NCBI GenBank assembly: GCA_049614485.1
Contig: JBMZDR010000006.1
Coordinates: 1-64,000 of the forward strand
Direction: 5' to 3'
From: GCA-2733415 sp049614485
GTDB taxonomy: Bacteria; Bacteroidota; Bacteroidia; Flavobacteriales; Flavobacteriaceae
DNA length: 64,000 nt
Part shown: piece after piece, positions 33,490-42,290 of the stretch
Layout: every line of letters starts with the position of its first letter
How positions within the stretch are numbered: position 1 is the first letter of the stretch
Program-made: the position numbers and the translations under genes
The notes under the pieces: model-generated
The model's database searches: none
What the model was told of the DNA's origin: nothing
Seen by the model: the letters and a program-made list of their open reading frames with translations, nothing else

Positions 33490-35019
33490 ATGAAAGTAAC
33501 CATAAACGAAGATCTGAGTTTACAGGATTTTTATAATGTTGTATTTAATAAGAACAAAATAGTTTTAGATGAACATTTTTTAAAACGTGTTGAAGATAGT
33601 TTTGATTTTTTAAAAGAGTTTTCAGAAAATAAGGTTATTTATGGTGTTAACACTGGTTTTGGGCCAATGGCACAGTATAAAATTGATACTAAAGATACGA
33701 TTCAATTACAGTATAACTTAATTAGAAGCCATGCATCAGGTACAAGTAATCCGTTAACAGAAAAATATGTTAAAGCAGCAATGCTTGCACGATTGAACAC
33801 CTTAGGTTTAGGGAACTCAGGGATTCATTCATCTGTAGTTAAATTGATGCGAGATTTGCTTAATCAAGATGTGATTCCGTTAATTTATGAGCATGGAGGT
33901 GTTGGTGCAAGTGGTGATCTTGTTCAGTTAGCACATTTAGCACTTGTTTTAATAGGTGAAGGTGAAGTGTTTTATAACGGTGAACGAAGAGTTACTGATG
34001 ATGTGTTTAAAGAGTTAGGCTTGCATTCAATAAAAGTTAAGTTAAGAGAAGGCTTGGGGTTAATGAATGGAACTTCTGTTATGACAGGTATTGGTATTGT
34101 AAATACAATTTATGCAAAGCGCTTATTAAATTGGTCAATTAAATGCTCGTCAGCAATTAATGAAATTGTAGAAGCTTATGATGATCATTTATCGGTAGAG
34201 TTAAATTCATCTAAAAAACATAAAGGGCAAATAGAAGTGGCAAAGCTAATGCGTGAACACTTATCAGATAGTTCGTTAGTAAGAAATAGAGATCAACATT
34301 TATATTCTGGGACAAATACTGAAAAAGTATTTAAGGAAAAGGTTCAAGAGTATTATTCACTCAGATGTGTTCCTCAAATTTTAGGGCCAGTATATGATAC
34401 TGTAGAGAATGTATCTAAAACACTAATTGAAGAAGTAAACTCAGCTAATGACAATCCGATTATTGATGTAAAGAACAAACATGTTTATCACGGAGGAAAT
34501 TTTCATGGCGATTATATTTCTTTAGAAATGGATAAGTTGAAATTAGTAATAGCTAAACTTTCAATGCTAGCGGAAAGACAATTAAACTACCTGTTAAACT
34601 CAAAATTAAACGATAAGTTAACGCCTTTTGTGAACTTAGGGGTGCTGGGGTTAAATTTTGGTATGCAAGGAGCTCAGTTTACTGCTACATCTACTACGGC
34701 AGAAAATCAAATGTTGTCAAACCCAATGTATATACACAGCATACCAAATAATAATGACAATCAAGATATTGTAAGTATGGGGACCAACTCTGCGTTAATT
34801 ACTAAAAAAGTTATAGAAAATACCTTTGAAGTATTAGCTATAGAAATTATTACAATAGTACAAGCTATAGAGTTGTTAGGGTTTTCTGATAAAGTATCTG
34901 TGGCAACAAAAAAACTATATGATGAAATAAGAGTTATAGTACCTCCGTTTAAGGAGGATTTAATAATGTATCCGTATATTAATGCGGTAAAAGAGTTTTT
35001 AACTAATTTTGAAGATTAG
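33490..35019 (+). CDS. Aromatic amino acid ammonia-lyase, probable tyrosine ammonia-lyase
   Basis: A 509-residue member of the HAL/PAL/TAL family. The MIO prosthetic group forms from Ala140-Ser141-Gly142 (GGVGASGDL). Tyr51 in IYGVNTGFGP is the catalytic base. The selectivity pair is Ser80-His81 (RSHASG), the HAL-like pair, yet the whole sequence closely resembles the Flavobacterium johnsoniae enzyme, a known tyrosine ammonia-lyase of the flexirubin cluster. It would release 4-coumarate as the polyene starter in the cytoplasm. It is the first gene of a 21-gene co-directional operon. Confidence 0.88.
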   Translation: MKVTINEDLSLQDFYNVVFNKNKIVLDEHFLKRVEDSFDFLKEFSENKVIYGVNTGFGPMAQYKIDTKDTIQLQYNLIRSHASGTSNPLTEKYVKAAMLARLNTLGLGNSGIHSSVVKLMRDLLNQDVIPLIYEHGGVGASGDLVQLAHLALVLIGEGEVFYNGERRVTDDVFKELGLHSIKVKLREGLGLMNGTSVMTGIGIVNTIYAKRLLNWSIKCSSAINEIVEAYDDHLSVELNSSKKHKGQIEVAKLMREHLSDSSLVRNRDQHLYSGTNTEKVFKEKVQEYYSLRCVPQILGPVYDTVENVSKTLIEEVNSANDNPIIDVKNKHVYHGGNFHGDYISLEMDKLKLVIAKLSMLAERQLNYLLNSKLNDKLTPFVNLGVLGLNFGMQGAQFTATSTTAENQMLSNPMYIHSIPNNNDNQDIVSMGTNSALITKKVIENTFEVLAIEIITIVQAIELLGFSDKVSVATKKLYDEIRVIVPPFKEDLIMYPYINAVKEFLTNFED

Positions 35020-35040
35020 TTAATTTTAGAAGGTAAAGAT

Positions 35041-35772
35041 ATGAAGTGTGCGTTAATTACAGGAGGATCTAGAGGAATAGGGAGAGCAATTTGCGATAAG
35101 TTATCTCAAGATTCTGATTATCATATTTTAATAAACTACCAGTCAAACGAAATGGCTGCTAAAGAAACATTGAAAATAGTACAGGCCAATGGAAATACAG
35201 GTGAGTTACTTAAGTTTAATGTTTCTGATGCCAATCAAGTTAAAACAACTTTAGATTTATGGCAGGATAGTAATCCAGATGCAATTATTGAAGTTATTGT
35301 TAATAATGCAGGAATAACTCGAGATGGCTTATTTATGTGGATGCCAAAAGAAGATTGGCATGATGTTATAAACACCTCGTTAAATGGTTTTTTTAATGTG
35401 ACAAATCATTTGATACAAAAGTTATTACGAAATAAATATGGTAGAATAGTTAATCTTGTATCGGTATCTGGCGTTAAAGGAACACCAGGTCAAACAAATT
35501 ATTCAGCGGCAAAAGGAGCCTTAGTAGCAGCAACAAAAGCATTAGCACAAGAAGTTGCAAAGCGTAAAATTACAGTTAATGCTGTTGCGCCAGGTTTTAT
35601 AAAATCAGATATGACAGCTGACTTAGATGAAAATGAGTTAAAAAAAATGATTCCAGCTAACCGCTTTGGTGAAGCTGCTGAAGTAGCTGATTTAGTCTCT
35701 TTTTTAGTCTCAAATAAAGCGTCTTACATCACAGGAGAAGTAATTAATATAAACGGAGGAATTTATTCATAA
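35041..35772 (+). CDS. 3-oxoacyl-ACP reductase (FabG-like, SDR)
   Basis: A 243-residue short-chain dehydrogenase. It has the NADP-binding GGSRGIGRAI (8-17), NNAGITRDGLF, the catalytic Ser in VSVSGVKGTPGQ, and YSAAKGALVAATKAL with the Tyr/Lys pair. The C-terminus has PGFIKSDMTADL and INGGIYS, all as in FabG. In this context it reduces the 3-oxoacyl-ACP formed in each round of polyene extension (the ApeQ-type role). Its stop directly abuts the GTG start of the next gene. Confidence 0.92.
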   Translation: MKCALITGGSRGIGRAICDKLSQDSDYHILINYQSNEMAAKETLKIVQANGNTGELLKFNVSDANQVKTTLDLWQDSNPDAIIEVIVNNAGITRDGLFMWMPKEDWHDVINTSLNGFFNVTNHLIQKLLRNKYGRIVNLVSVSGVKGTPGQTNYSAAKGALVAATKALAQEVAKRKITVNAVAPGFIKSDMTADLDENELKKMIPANRFGEAAEVADLVSFLVSNKASYITGEVININGGIYS

Positions 35773-36999
35773 GTGAGTAATAGAGTAGTAATAACAGGTA
35801 TGGGGATTTACTCCTGTATAGGTAAAAACTTACAAGAAGTAAAAGAATCACTGTACGAAGGAAAGTCAGGTATCGTTTTTCAGAAAGAACGTAAAGAGTT
35901 TGGGTACAGATCGGGTTTAACAGGCGTTGTTGAAGTTCCTGATTTAAAGAAAGAATTGTCTAGGCGTCAACGTGTGTCAATGGATGATGAGTCTTTATTT
36001 GCGTATGTAGCAACTAAAGAAGCTTTAGAGAACTCTGGACTTGATGAAGATTTTTTAAACAAGAATGAAGTGGGTATTCTTTACGGTAATGATAGCACAG
36101 CTAAAGCTGTTGTTGAATCGATAGATGTTGTTAAAGATAAAAAAGATACTACTTTGGTGGGCTCTGGAGGCATTTTTAAAGCAATGAATTCAACCGTTAC
36201 AATGAATTTATCTACAATATTTAAACTTAAAGGCGTGAATTTTACAATAAGCGCAGCTTGCGCAAGTGGGTCACATTCTTTGGGTATTGGTTATATGATG
36301 ATAAAAAATGGTTTGCAAGACACTGTTATTTGTGGAGGAGCACAAGAGATTAATCTATATGCAACTGCGAGTTTTGATGGTTTGGGTGTTTTTTCAACAG
36401 ATGAAAATAACCCCTCACAAGCATCTAAACCATTTGATAAATCAAGAGACGGTTTAATTCCTAGTGGAGGAGCAGCAACATTAATACTAGAAAGCTATGA
36501 GTCTGCAATTAAAAGAGGGGCACCAATACTAGCAGAATTAGTTGGTTATGGGTTCTCTTCAAATGGCGGACATATTTCTACACCTAATGTAGAAGGGCCT
36601 TCAAGAGCTATGCGTAAAGCATTAGATCAAGCCGGTTTGAGCCCTGAAGATATTGATTATGTTAATGCGCATGCAACCTCAACACCATTAGGAGATACGA
36701 ATGAAGCGAAAGCAATATTTGAAGTTTTTGGAGCACAGGGGCCAGAAGTTAGTTCAACAAAATCAATGACAGGCCATGAATGCTGGATGGCAGGAGCAAG
36801 TGAGGTTATTTATTCATTATTAATGATGCAGCATTCTTTCGTAGCACCTAATATTAATTTAACAGAGCCTGATGAAGACGCAGCCAAGTTAAATATAGTG
36901 AAGACTACAATAAACAAAAAAATAGATGTATTTTTGTCAAACTCCTTTGGGTTTGGTGGAACGAACTCTGCGTTAGTAGTTAAAAAATATAAAGATTAA
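35773..36999 (+). CDS. Beta-ketoacyl-ACP synthase, FabB/FabF family
   Basis: A 408-residue ketosynthase with a GTG start that directly follows the FabG stop. The active-site triad is Cys163 (SAACASG), His300 (VNAHATST) and His335 (SMTGHECW). The MTGHECWMAGASEVIYSLL region looks FabB-like. It is a complete condensing enzyme and may load or extend the aryl starter (ApeR-like place in the gene order). No transmembrane or signal segment is seen. The next gene, an acyl carrier protein, starts 3 bases later. Confidence 0.9.
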   Translation: MSNRVVITGMGIYSCIGKNLQEVKESLYEGKSGIVFQKERKEFGYRSGLTGVVEVPDLKKELSRRQRVSMDDESLFAYVATKEALENSGLDEDFLNKNEVGILYGNDSTAKAVVESIDVVKDKKDTTLVGSGGIFKAMNSTVTMNLSTIFKLKGVNFTISAACASGSHSLGIGYMMIKNGLQDTVICGGAQEINLYATASFDGLGVFSTDENNPSQASKPFDKSRDGLIPSGGAATLILESYESAIKRGAPILAELVGYGFSSNGGHISTPNVEGPSRAMRKALDQAGLSPEDIDYVNAHATSTPLGDTNEAKAIFEVFGAQGPEVSSTKSMTGHECWMAGASEVIYSLLMMQHSFVAPNINLTEPDEDAAKLNIVKTTINKKIDVFLSNSFGFGGTNSALVVKKYKD

Positions 37000-37002
37000 A
37001 GC

Positions 37003-37248
37003 ATGAATATAGAAGAAATTATAGAGAAAACGAATCTTATTTTTGTTGATGAGTTTGAGGTAGATGAAGATGGGTTAACTTCAAACGCTATTTTGCGTGA
37101 TGCTTTAGAGTTAGATAGCCTAGATTATGTGGATTTAGTTGTTGCTATAGAATCATGTTTTTCTGTAAAACTAGTTGCGGAAGATTTCAAAACTGTTGAT
37201 ACACTCCAGAGTTTCTATGACTTATTAGCTAAAAAAATTAATGGCTAA
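37003..37248 (+). CDS. Acyl carrier protein (first of two)
   Basis: An 81-residue, acidic acyl carrier protein. The phosphopantetheine serine is in LELDSLDYVDLVVAIE (about residues 36-51, DSL motif). It carries intermediates as thioesters during polyene synthesis. It overlaps the acyltransferase gene by 8 bases. A second ACP gene lies at 40817-41083, matching the pair of carrier proteins found in aryl-polyene clusters. Confidence 0.92.
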   Translation: MNIEEIIEKTNLIFVDEFEVDEDGLTSNAILRDALELDSLDYVDLVVAIESCFSVKLVAEDFKTVDTLQSFYDLLAKKING

Positions 37249-38110
37249 ATGGACGGGGAAATCTAAAGGAACACCTTTAGGCTATCAAATATTTATATTT
37301 ATTATAAAAACCCTAGGGGTTAGGTTCGCTTATATAATACTTGCTTTTGTAGCTTTTTATTACCTTTTGTTTTCAAAAGATGGTAGAGATGCTGGAATGC
37401 TTTATTTTCATGACCGTTTAGGTTTTTCAAAATTTAAAAGTATTTTTAAAGTGTACAAAAACAATTTTGTTTTTGGTCAAACCATAATTGATAAATATGC
37501 AATACAACTGGGACAGCGAAACCAGTTCACCTATGAGTTTGACGGGATAGATACTCTTCATAAATTACTAGAGGAAAAAAAAGGAGGTATTCTTATTAGT
37601 GCACATGTTGGTAATTTTGAAATATCAGAATTCTTCTTAAGTGAAATAGATGATTTCTCTCAAATAAATTTAGTAACAACAGATAATGAACATCAAGAAA
37701 TAAAAAAGCAACTTGATGCAATAGCGTTAAAATCAAATGTGAAATTTATTATTGTTAAAGATGATATGTCGCATATATTTGATATTAATGCAGCATTGAA
37801 TAATAATGAATTAATTTGCTTTACTGGAGACCGTTACTTTGAAGGAGCAAAAACACTTACAGCAAACTTTCTAGGCGCTCCAGCAGAGTTTCCAGCTGGG
37901 CCTTTTCTTTTAGGATCAAGGTTAAAAGTACCAGTCGTTTTTGTGTATGTTATGAAAGAAACGTCAAAACATTACCATCTTTATGCTAGAAAAGCTAAAT
38001 TTAAAAATAGAGATGCTAACGATTTATTAAACCAATATACTCAAAGTGTTCAGTGGATACTTAGAAAATACCCTTATCAATGGTTTAATTACTTTGATTT
38101 TTGGAAATAA
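37241..38110 (+). CDS. LpxL-type lysophospholipid/lipid A acyltransferase-like protein
   Basis: A 289-residue protein of the LpxL/HtrB acyltransferase superfamily. It has one N-terminal membrane helix (about 19-40), then the HX4E motif in SAHVGNFEISE (active His and Glu), and FTGDRYFEGAKTLTANFLGAP and FPAGPFLLGSRLKVPVVFVY, as in the family. Inside the polyene operon it could transfer the finished aryl-polyene acyl group onto an alcohol or lipid at the inner membrane. That role is inferred from place, since a lipid A role would also be possible. It is followed by a 41-base gap. Confidence 0.85.
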   Translation: MAKWTGKSKGTPLGYQIFIFIIKTLGVRFAYIILAFVAFYYLLFSKDGRDAGMLYFHDRLGFSKFKSIFKVYKNNFVFGQTIIDKYAIQLGQRNQFTYEFDGIDTLHKLLEEKKGGILISAHVGNFEISEFFLSEIDDFSQINLVTTDNEHQEIKKQLDAIALKSNVKFIIVKDDMSHIFDINAALNNNELICFTGDRYFEGAKTLTANFLGAPAEFPAGPFLLGSRLKVPVVFVYVMKETSKHYHLYARKAKFKNRDANDLLNQYTQSVQWILRKYPYQWFNYFDFWK

Positions 38111-38151
38111 ACTAAGTCTTAAATATATTTCGATAATTTTATAAGCATTAA

Positions 38152-38583
38152 ATGAATTTATTACAACATACAATAACGGAAGTTAGCCATTTGATTCCTC
38201 AAAAAGAGCCTTTTGTAATGGTAGATTCTTTAGTGTTTTTTTCTGAAACAAAAATAGTGTCAAATTTTACAATTACATTAGATAATATCTTTTTGAAAGA
38301 GACTGTTTTTACAGAATCAGGCATCATTGAAAACATGGCTCAAACCGTAGCGTTACATACAGGTTATGATTTTTTTAGAAGAGATGAACAACCTCCAACA
38401 GGATACATAGGAGCTATTAAAAAAGTTAATTTATATGGTTTGCCTAAATTAGGAGAAACAATAACTACTGAAGCAATTATTTTGCAAGAATTCATGGGAG
38501 TAACTATGGTTTCTGTTAAAGTTGTTAACCTTGATGGAGAGGAATTGGCAACTTCAGAAATGAAAACTGTTATAGCCAATTAA
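38152..38583 (+). CDS. Hotdog 3-hydroxyacyl-ACP dehydratase-like protein lacking the catalytic His
   Basis: A 143-residue hotdog protein. The FabZ-like start LIPQKEPFVMVDSLVFF is clear. The helix motif ESGIIENMAQT (about 55-65) keeps the catalytic Glu60, but the GHFPG segment with the catalytic His is replaced by FLKETVFTE. On its own it should be inactive. The other dehydratase at 45311 keeps the His and lacks the Glu. A heterodimer with a shared site, as reported for ApeI/ApeP of aryl-polyene pathways, is the best reading. Confidence 0.78.
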   Translation: MNLLQHTITEVSHLIPQKEPFVMVDSLVFFSETKIVSNFTITLDNIFLKETVFTESGIIENMAQTVALHTGYDFFRRDEQPPTGYIGAIKKVNLYGLPKLGETITTEAIILQEFMGVTMVSVKVVNLDGEELATSEMKTVIAN

Positions 38584-38606
38584 ATAGATAAGATCATTTG
38601 TTTTTT

Positions 38607-39062
38607 ATGATACGAAAAAGAAAACACAAGAATATAAATGCAAAAGAAATCAGTTTTACAAGCAGCATACGTGTGCGTTTTACTGAAACAGACCCTTTAG
38701 GTATTGTGTGGCATGGTAATTATATTCAGTACTTTGAGGACGGAAGAGAAGCTTTTGGCAGACACCATGGTATATCATATCTCGATCAAAAAAAGCAAGG
38801 CTATACAACACCAATCATAAAATCAAGCTGTGAGCATAAAGCCCCTTTAGGCTATGGCGATATTGCTACAATTAAAACATTTTATGTGGACTGCCTTGCA
38901 GCAAAAATGATTTTTAGATACGAAATATACAATACAGAGCAAAAATTGGTATGCACAGGGGAAACTGTTCAAGTATTTGTTGAAGATCAAGGGGAATTAT
39001 CACTCACAATCCCATCTTTTTTTGAAGCATGGAAACAAAAAGTAGGCTTGTTAAATGAATAA
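38607..39062 (+). CDS. Acyl-CoA/ACP thioesterase, 4HBT hotdog family
   Basis: The start is placed at ATG 38607 (MIRKRKHKN); a TTG nine bases upstream is possible. The 151-residue protein has the 4-hydroxybenzoyl-CoA thioesterase pattern RFTETDPLGIVWHGNYIQYFEDGREAF (about 20-46), with the Asp of the TDPLG motif as the probable catalytic residue. It may release the product or edit misloaded acyl carrier protein, as ApeK does in aryl-polyene systems. It overlaps the next ketosynthase gene by 8 bases. Confidence 0.83.
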   Translation: MIRKRKHKNINAKEISFTSSIRVRFTETDPLGIVWHGNYIQYFEDGREAFGRHHGISYLDQKKQGYTTPIIKSSCEHKAPLGYGDIATIKTFYVDCLAAKMIFRYEIYNTEQKLVCTGETVQVFVEDQGELSLTIPSFFEAWKQKVGLLNE

Positions 39063-40203
39063 TGTATATTTATCTTATAATAATATTATTTCATCATTAG
39101 GGTTTACCAGTGAAGAAGTTGTTGGTAATATACACAATGAAATTTCTGGCTTAAAATTAATTAATAATAAGAATTTATGTCAAAAACCATTTTACTCATC
39201 TTTAGTTGATACAGATAGATTAGAGAAGAAATTTTTTAAGCTTTCCCCTAATAATCAATATACAAGACTAGAACAGATGATGATTAGTTCATTGTCAAAC
39301 ACTATATCTGCTTCTGGTATAAAGTTAACAGATAGAGTGGGCTTGGTCATTGCAACAACAAAAGGTAATGTAGATGTGTTAGACACGAATAATCCTTTTT
39401 CAAAAAAACGCGCTTATTTAAGTGAATTGGGTAAACATATTAGCCAATTTTTTGGCTTTTCAAAAGATGCAATTATAGTGTCAAATGCATGTGTTTCTGG
39501 TGTTTTGGCTATAGCTGTAGCAAAACGTTATATCACGCAAGGTATATATGATCATATGTTTGTAGTAGCAGGAGATGTTGTTACGGAATTTATCCTTTCA
39601 GGATTTAACTCTTTTCAAGCCATGAGTGAGGAACACTGTAAACCATATTGCAAAAGCCGTAAAGGAATTAATATTGGTGAAGTAGCAGCCAGTGTTTTGG
39701 TAACTACAAATACAAATTATTTAAACGAAGAATCTGTTGAGGTTCTAGGCGAAGGTTCCTGTAACGATGCCAATCATATTTCAGGTCCTTCAAGAACTGG
39801 TGAAGGATTATACAGAAGTATTAATTCGGCGTTAAAGCAAGCAAATTTATCTTCTAGTGATATAGATTATATTTCTGCTCACGGAACTGCTACAAGCTTT
39901 AATGATGAAATGGAAGCTATTACATTTAACAGATGTGGTTTAGATAAAGTTCCTGTAAATAGTTTAAAAGGGTATTTTGGTCATACTTTAGGTGCATCTG
40001 GGTTATTAGAAACGATAATTGGTATGCATTCTTTAAAAAATAATACCCTATATACATCATTGGGCTTTGATGAATTAGGGGTAACTAAGTCAATAAATGT
40101 TATTGAAAAAGTAACATTTAAACCGTTGAAAACATTTATTAAAACAGCTTCAGGTTTTGGTGGCTGTAACACTGCAGTAGTATTTAATAAAATAAAGCAA
40201 TAA
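39055..40203 (+). CDS. Beta-ketoacyl-ACP synthase (second)
   Basis: A 382-residue ketosynthase with a shortened N-terminus but all catalytic residues: Cys146 (NACVSG), His276 (SAHGTAT) and His310 (GYFGHTLGA). It is followed at zero distance by a 206-residue ketosynthase-like protein, so the two may work as a pair. Its role in the polyene pathway (starter loading or elongation) cannot be told from sequence. It overlaps the thioesterase gene by 8 bases. Confidence 0.85.
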   Translation: MNNVYLSYNNIISSLGFTSEEVVGNIHNEISGLKLINNKNLCQKPFYSSLVDTDRLEKKFFKLSPNNQYTRLEQMMISSLSNTISASGIKLTDRVGLVIATTKGNVDVLDTNNPFSKKRAYLSELGKHISQFFGFSKDAIIVSNACVSGVLAIAVAKRYITQGIYDHMFVVAGDVVTEFILSGFNSFQAMSEEHCKPYCKSRKGINIGEVAASVLVTTNTNYLNEESVEVLGEGSCNDANHISGPSRTGEGLYRSINSALKQANLSSSDIDYISAHGTATSFNDEMEAITFNRCGLDKVPVNSLKGYFGHTLGASGLLETIIGMHSLKNNTLYTSLGFDELGVTKSINVIEKVTFKPLKTFIKTASGFGGCNTAVVFNKIKQ

Positions 40204-40824
40204 ATGAATAGTACCACTTACCATATAAAATCATACTGTAGTATTAAAAATGGTATTGCAAAGTTGAATGGCAATGTCATTTTTGAAAGCCTCGATTTAG
40301 ATTTTAAAGCTTTTATAAAAGCGGTTTATAAAAATCAGAACACAAATTATCCAAAGTTTTTTAAAATGGATAATTTAAGTAAATTGGCCTTTTTAGCAAG
40401 TGATATTTTATTACAACAAGAGCAACTATCAACTGTTGATGAATCAAATATTGCTATTCTTTTATCTAATAACGCATCGAGTTTAGATACTGATAGAAAG
40501 CATCAAGAGTCTATACAAAATAAACAAGATTATTATCCTAGTCCAGCCGTGTTTGTTTACACTTTGCCTAATATATGTATTGGTGAAATAAGTATTAAAT
40601 ACAAACTCTACTCAGAAAATAGTTTTTTTATCTTTGAAAAATTTTCACCTGATAACTTGAGTATATATTGCAATAGTTTATTGCAAGACGAAAAAGCAGA
40701 CGAGGTTCTTTGTGGCTGGGTAAATTATGATACTGACAATTATGAAGCCTTTGTTTATTTGGTGTCTAAAAAAGGGGAAATCGTTCATAATACAAAAGAA
40801 ATACTAACATTATACAATGCATAA
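40204..40824 (+). CDS. Ketosynthase N-terminal-like protein without active-site residues
   Basis: A 206-residue protein that looks like the N-terminal half of a thiolase-fold ketosynthase: SNIAILLSNNASSLDTD (about 81-97) corresponds to the strand and helix before the active site, and SPAVFVYTLPNICIGEISIKYKL (positions about 113-135) to the helix region. No catalytic Cys is found near 140, and the C-terminal half is absent. The gene is intact, overlaps the next gene by 8 bases and abuts the previous one, so it is not a decayed gene. It may be a structural partner of the adjacent ketosynthase. Confidence 0.65.
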   Translation: MNSTTYHIKSYCSIKNGIAKLNGNVIFESLDLDFKAFIKAVYKNQNTNYPKFFKMDNLSKLAFLASDILLQQEQLSTVDESNIAILLSNNASSLDTDRKHQESIQNKQDYYPSPAVFVYTLPNICIGEISIKYKLYSENSFFIFEKFSPDNLSIYCNSLLQDEKADEVLCGWVNYDTDNYEAFVYLVSKKGEIVHNTKEILTLYNA

Positions 40825-41083
40825 AATGGAAGATTTAAAACACGAGTTAAAGGAAAATATTATTGAGCTATTAAACTTAGAGGATGTTTCTATTGAAGAA
40901 ATAGGGGATAATGACCCCTTATTTGGTGATGGACTAGGTCTTGATTCAATTGACGCTTTAGAATTAATTGTCATGTTAGATAAAGACTATGGTATTAAAT
41001 TAACTGACCCAAAAGAAGGTAAGGCTATATTTAAATCTGTAGCGGTCATGGCTAGTTATATTGCTACAAACAGAACTAAATAA
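40817..41083 (+). CDS. Acyl carrier protein (second of two)
   Basis: An 88-residue acyl carrier protein with the phosphopantetheine site in GLGLDSIDALELIVML (DSI motif, Ser near residue 46). An alternative ATG at 40826 would give 85 residues. It overlaps the previous gene by 8 bases and is followed 4 bases later by a ketosynthase. The two ACPs differ enough to suggest separate partners. Confidence 0.91.
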   Translation: MHKMEDLKHELKENIIELLNLEDVSIEEIGDNDPLFGDGLGLDSIDALELIVMLDKDYGIKLTDPKEGKAIFKSVAVMASYIATNRTK

Positions 41084-41087
41084 ACAT

Positions 41088-42290
41088 ATGAGTAAAGGCG
41101 TAGCCATAACTGGAATGGGAATTATTTCTGCAATAGGAAATACTGTTTCTGAAAACTATACAGCACTAATTGAAGGTCAAAAAGGAATTTCTAAAATTTC
41201 TAAACTAGAGACTATTCATAAAGATGCTATAATGGTTGGTGAGGTAAACTTTACAAATAAAGAATTAGAATCCCAATTAAAACTGCCTGAAGATAATAAT
41301 TATTCTAGGACAGCTTTATTGGGTTTAGTAGCAGCTAAACAAGCAGTTACAAATGCTAGAATTACAGATATTGGTCAATATAAAACAGGGTTAATATCTT
41401 CTACTAGTGTGGGAGGTATGGATATGACTGAAAAGTATTACTATGATTATCTAGAAAATGAAGCAACAAGAAAATATATTGATGGCCATCATGCTGGAGA
41501 TTCTACACAAAAAATTGCTGATTTATTAGGCATTAAACAAGGTTTAGTAACCACAATAAGTACAGCATGTTCATCTGCAGCAAACGCTATTATGCTTGGT
41601 GCAAGACTTATAAAGTCAGGAGAATTAGATAGGGTTATAGTTGGTGGTAAAGACTGTTTGTCAAAATTTACTATTAATGGATTTAAATCCTTAATGATTC
41701 TTTCAGATACTTATAGCACCCCTTTTGATGAACACAGAAAAGGATTGAATTTAGGAGAGGCTGCTGCATATTTAGTTTTAGAGTCTGATAAAGTTCTTAA
41801 AGAAGACAATAAAAAAGTACTAGCCTATGTAAAGGGTTACGGAAATGCTAATGATGCATTTCATCAAACCGCATCATCAGAAAACGGAGATGGTGCAACC
41901 CTTGCAATGCAACAAGCATTAAAAGTTGCTAATATTCAACCAGAATCTATTGATTATATCAACGCTCATGGCACGGCAACTGGTAATAATGATTTATCTG
42001 AAGGACGAGCAATTCAACGCGTTTTTGGAACTAAGGTACCTGATTTTAGTTCTACAAAAGCTTATACTGGGCATACTCTTGCTGCGGCCGGAGCTATAGA
42101 AGCCGTTTTTTCAATACTGGCGTTACAAAATAATGTAGTTTATCCAAATTTGAATTTTAAAACTCAAATGAAAGAATTTACACTAACACCACAAACAACT
42201 TTAAAAAACAAAAAAATACACACCGTATTGTCTAATTCATTAGGGTTTGGAGGTAATTGTTCATCACTAATTTTTTCTAAAAAACAATAA
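41088..42290 (+). CDS. Beta-ketoacyl-ACP synthase (third), probable polyene chain-elongating KS
   Basis: The start is set at ATG 41088 (MSKGVAITGMG), just after the ACP stop; a TTG at 41061 would overlap it. The 400-residue FabF-like enzyme has Cys161 (STACSSA), His294 (NAHGTAT) and His329 (YTGHTLAA). It overlaps by 1 base the gene of a chain-length-factor-like protein, so the two probably form the KS-CLF heterodimer known from aryl-polyene (ApeO-ApeC) synthesis. Confidence 0.9.
   Translation: MSKGVAITGMGIISAIGNTVSENYTALIEGQKGISKISKLETIHKDAIMVGEVNFTNKELESQLKLPEDNNYSRTALLGLVAAKQAVTNARITDIGQYKTGLISSTSVGGMDMTEKYYYDYLENEATRKYIDGHHAGDSTQKIADLLGIKQGLVTTISTACSSAANAIMLGARLIKSGELDRVIVGGKDCLSKFTINGFKSLMILSDTYSTPFDEHRKGLNLGEAAAYLVLESDKVLKEDNKKVLAYVKGYGNANDAFHQTASSENGDGATLAMQQALKVANIQPESIDYINAHGTATGNNDLSEGRAIQRVFGTKVPDFSSTKAYTGHTLAAAGAIEAVFSILALQNNVVYPNLNFKTQMKEFTLTPQTTLKNKKIHTVLSNSLGFGGNCSSLIFSKKQ

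Noticed and set aside
40204..40824. Ketosynthase-like fragment as a pseudogene
   Set aside because: The frame is intact, abuts and overlaps its neighbours, and no remnant of the missing C-terminal half follows; a short partner protein is more likely.
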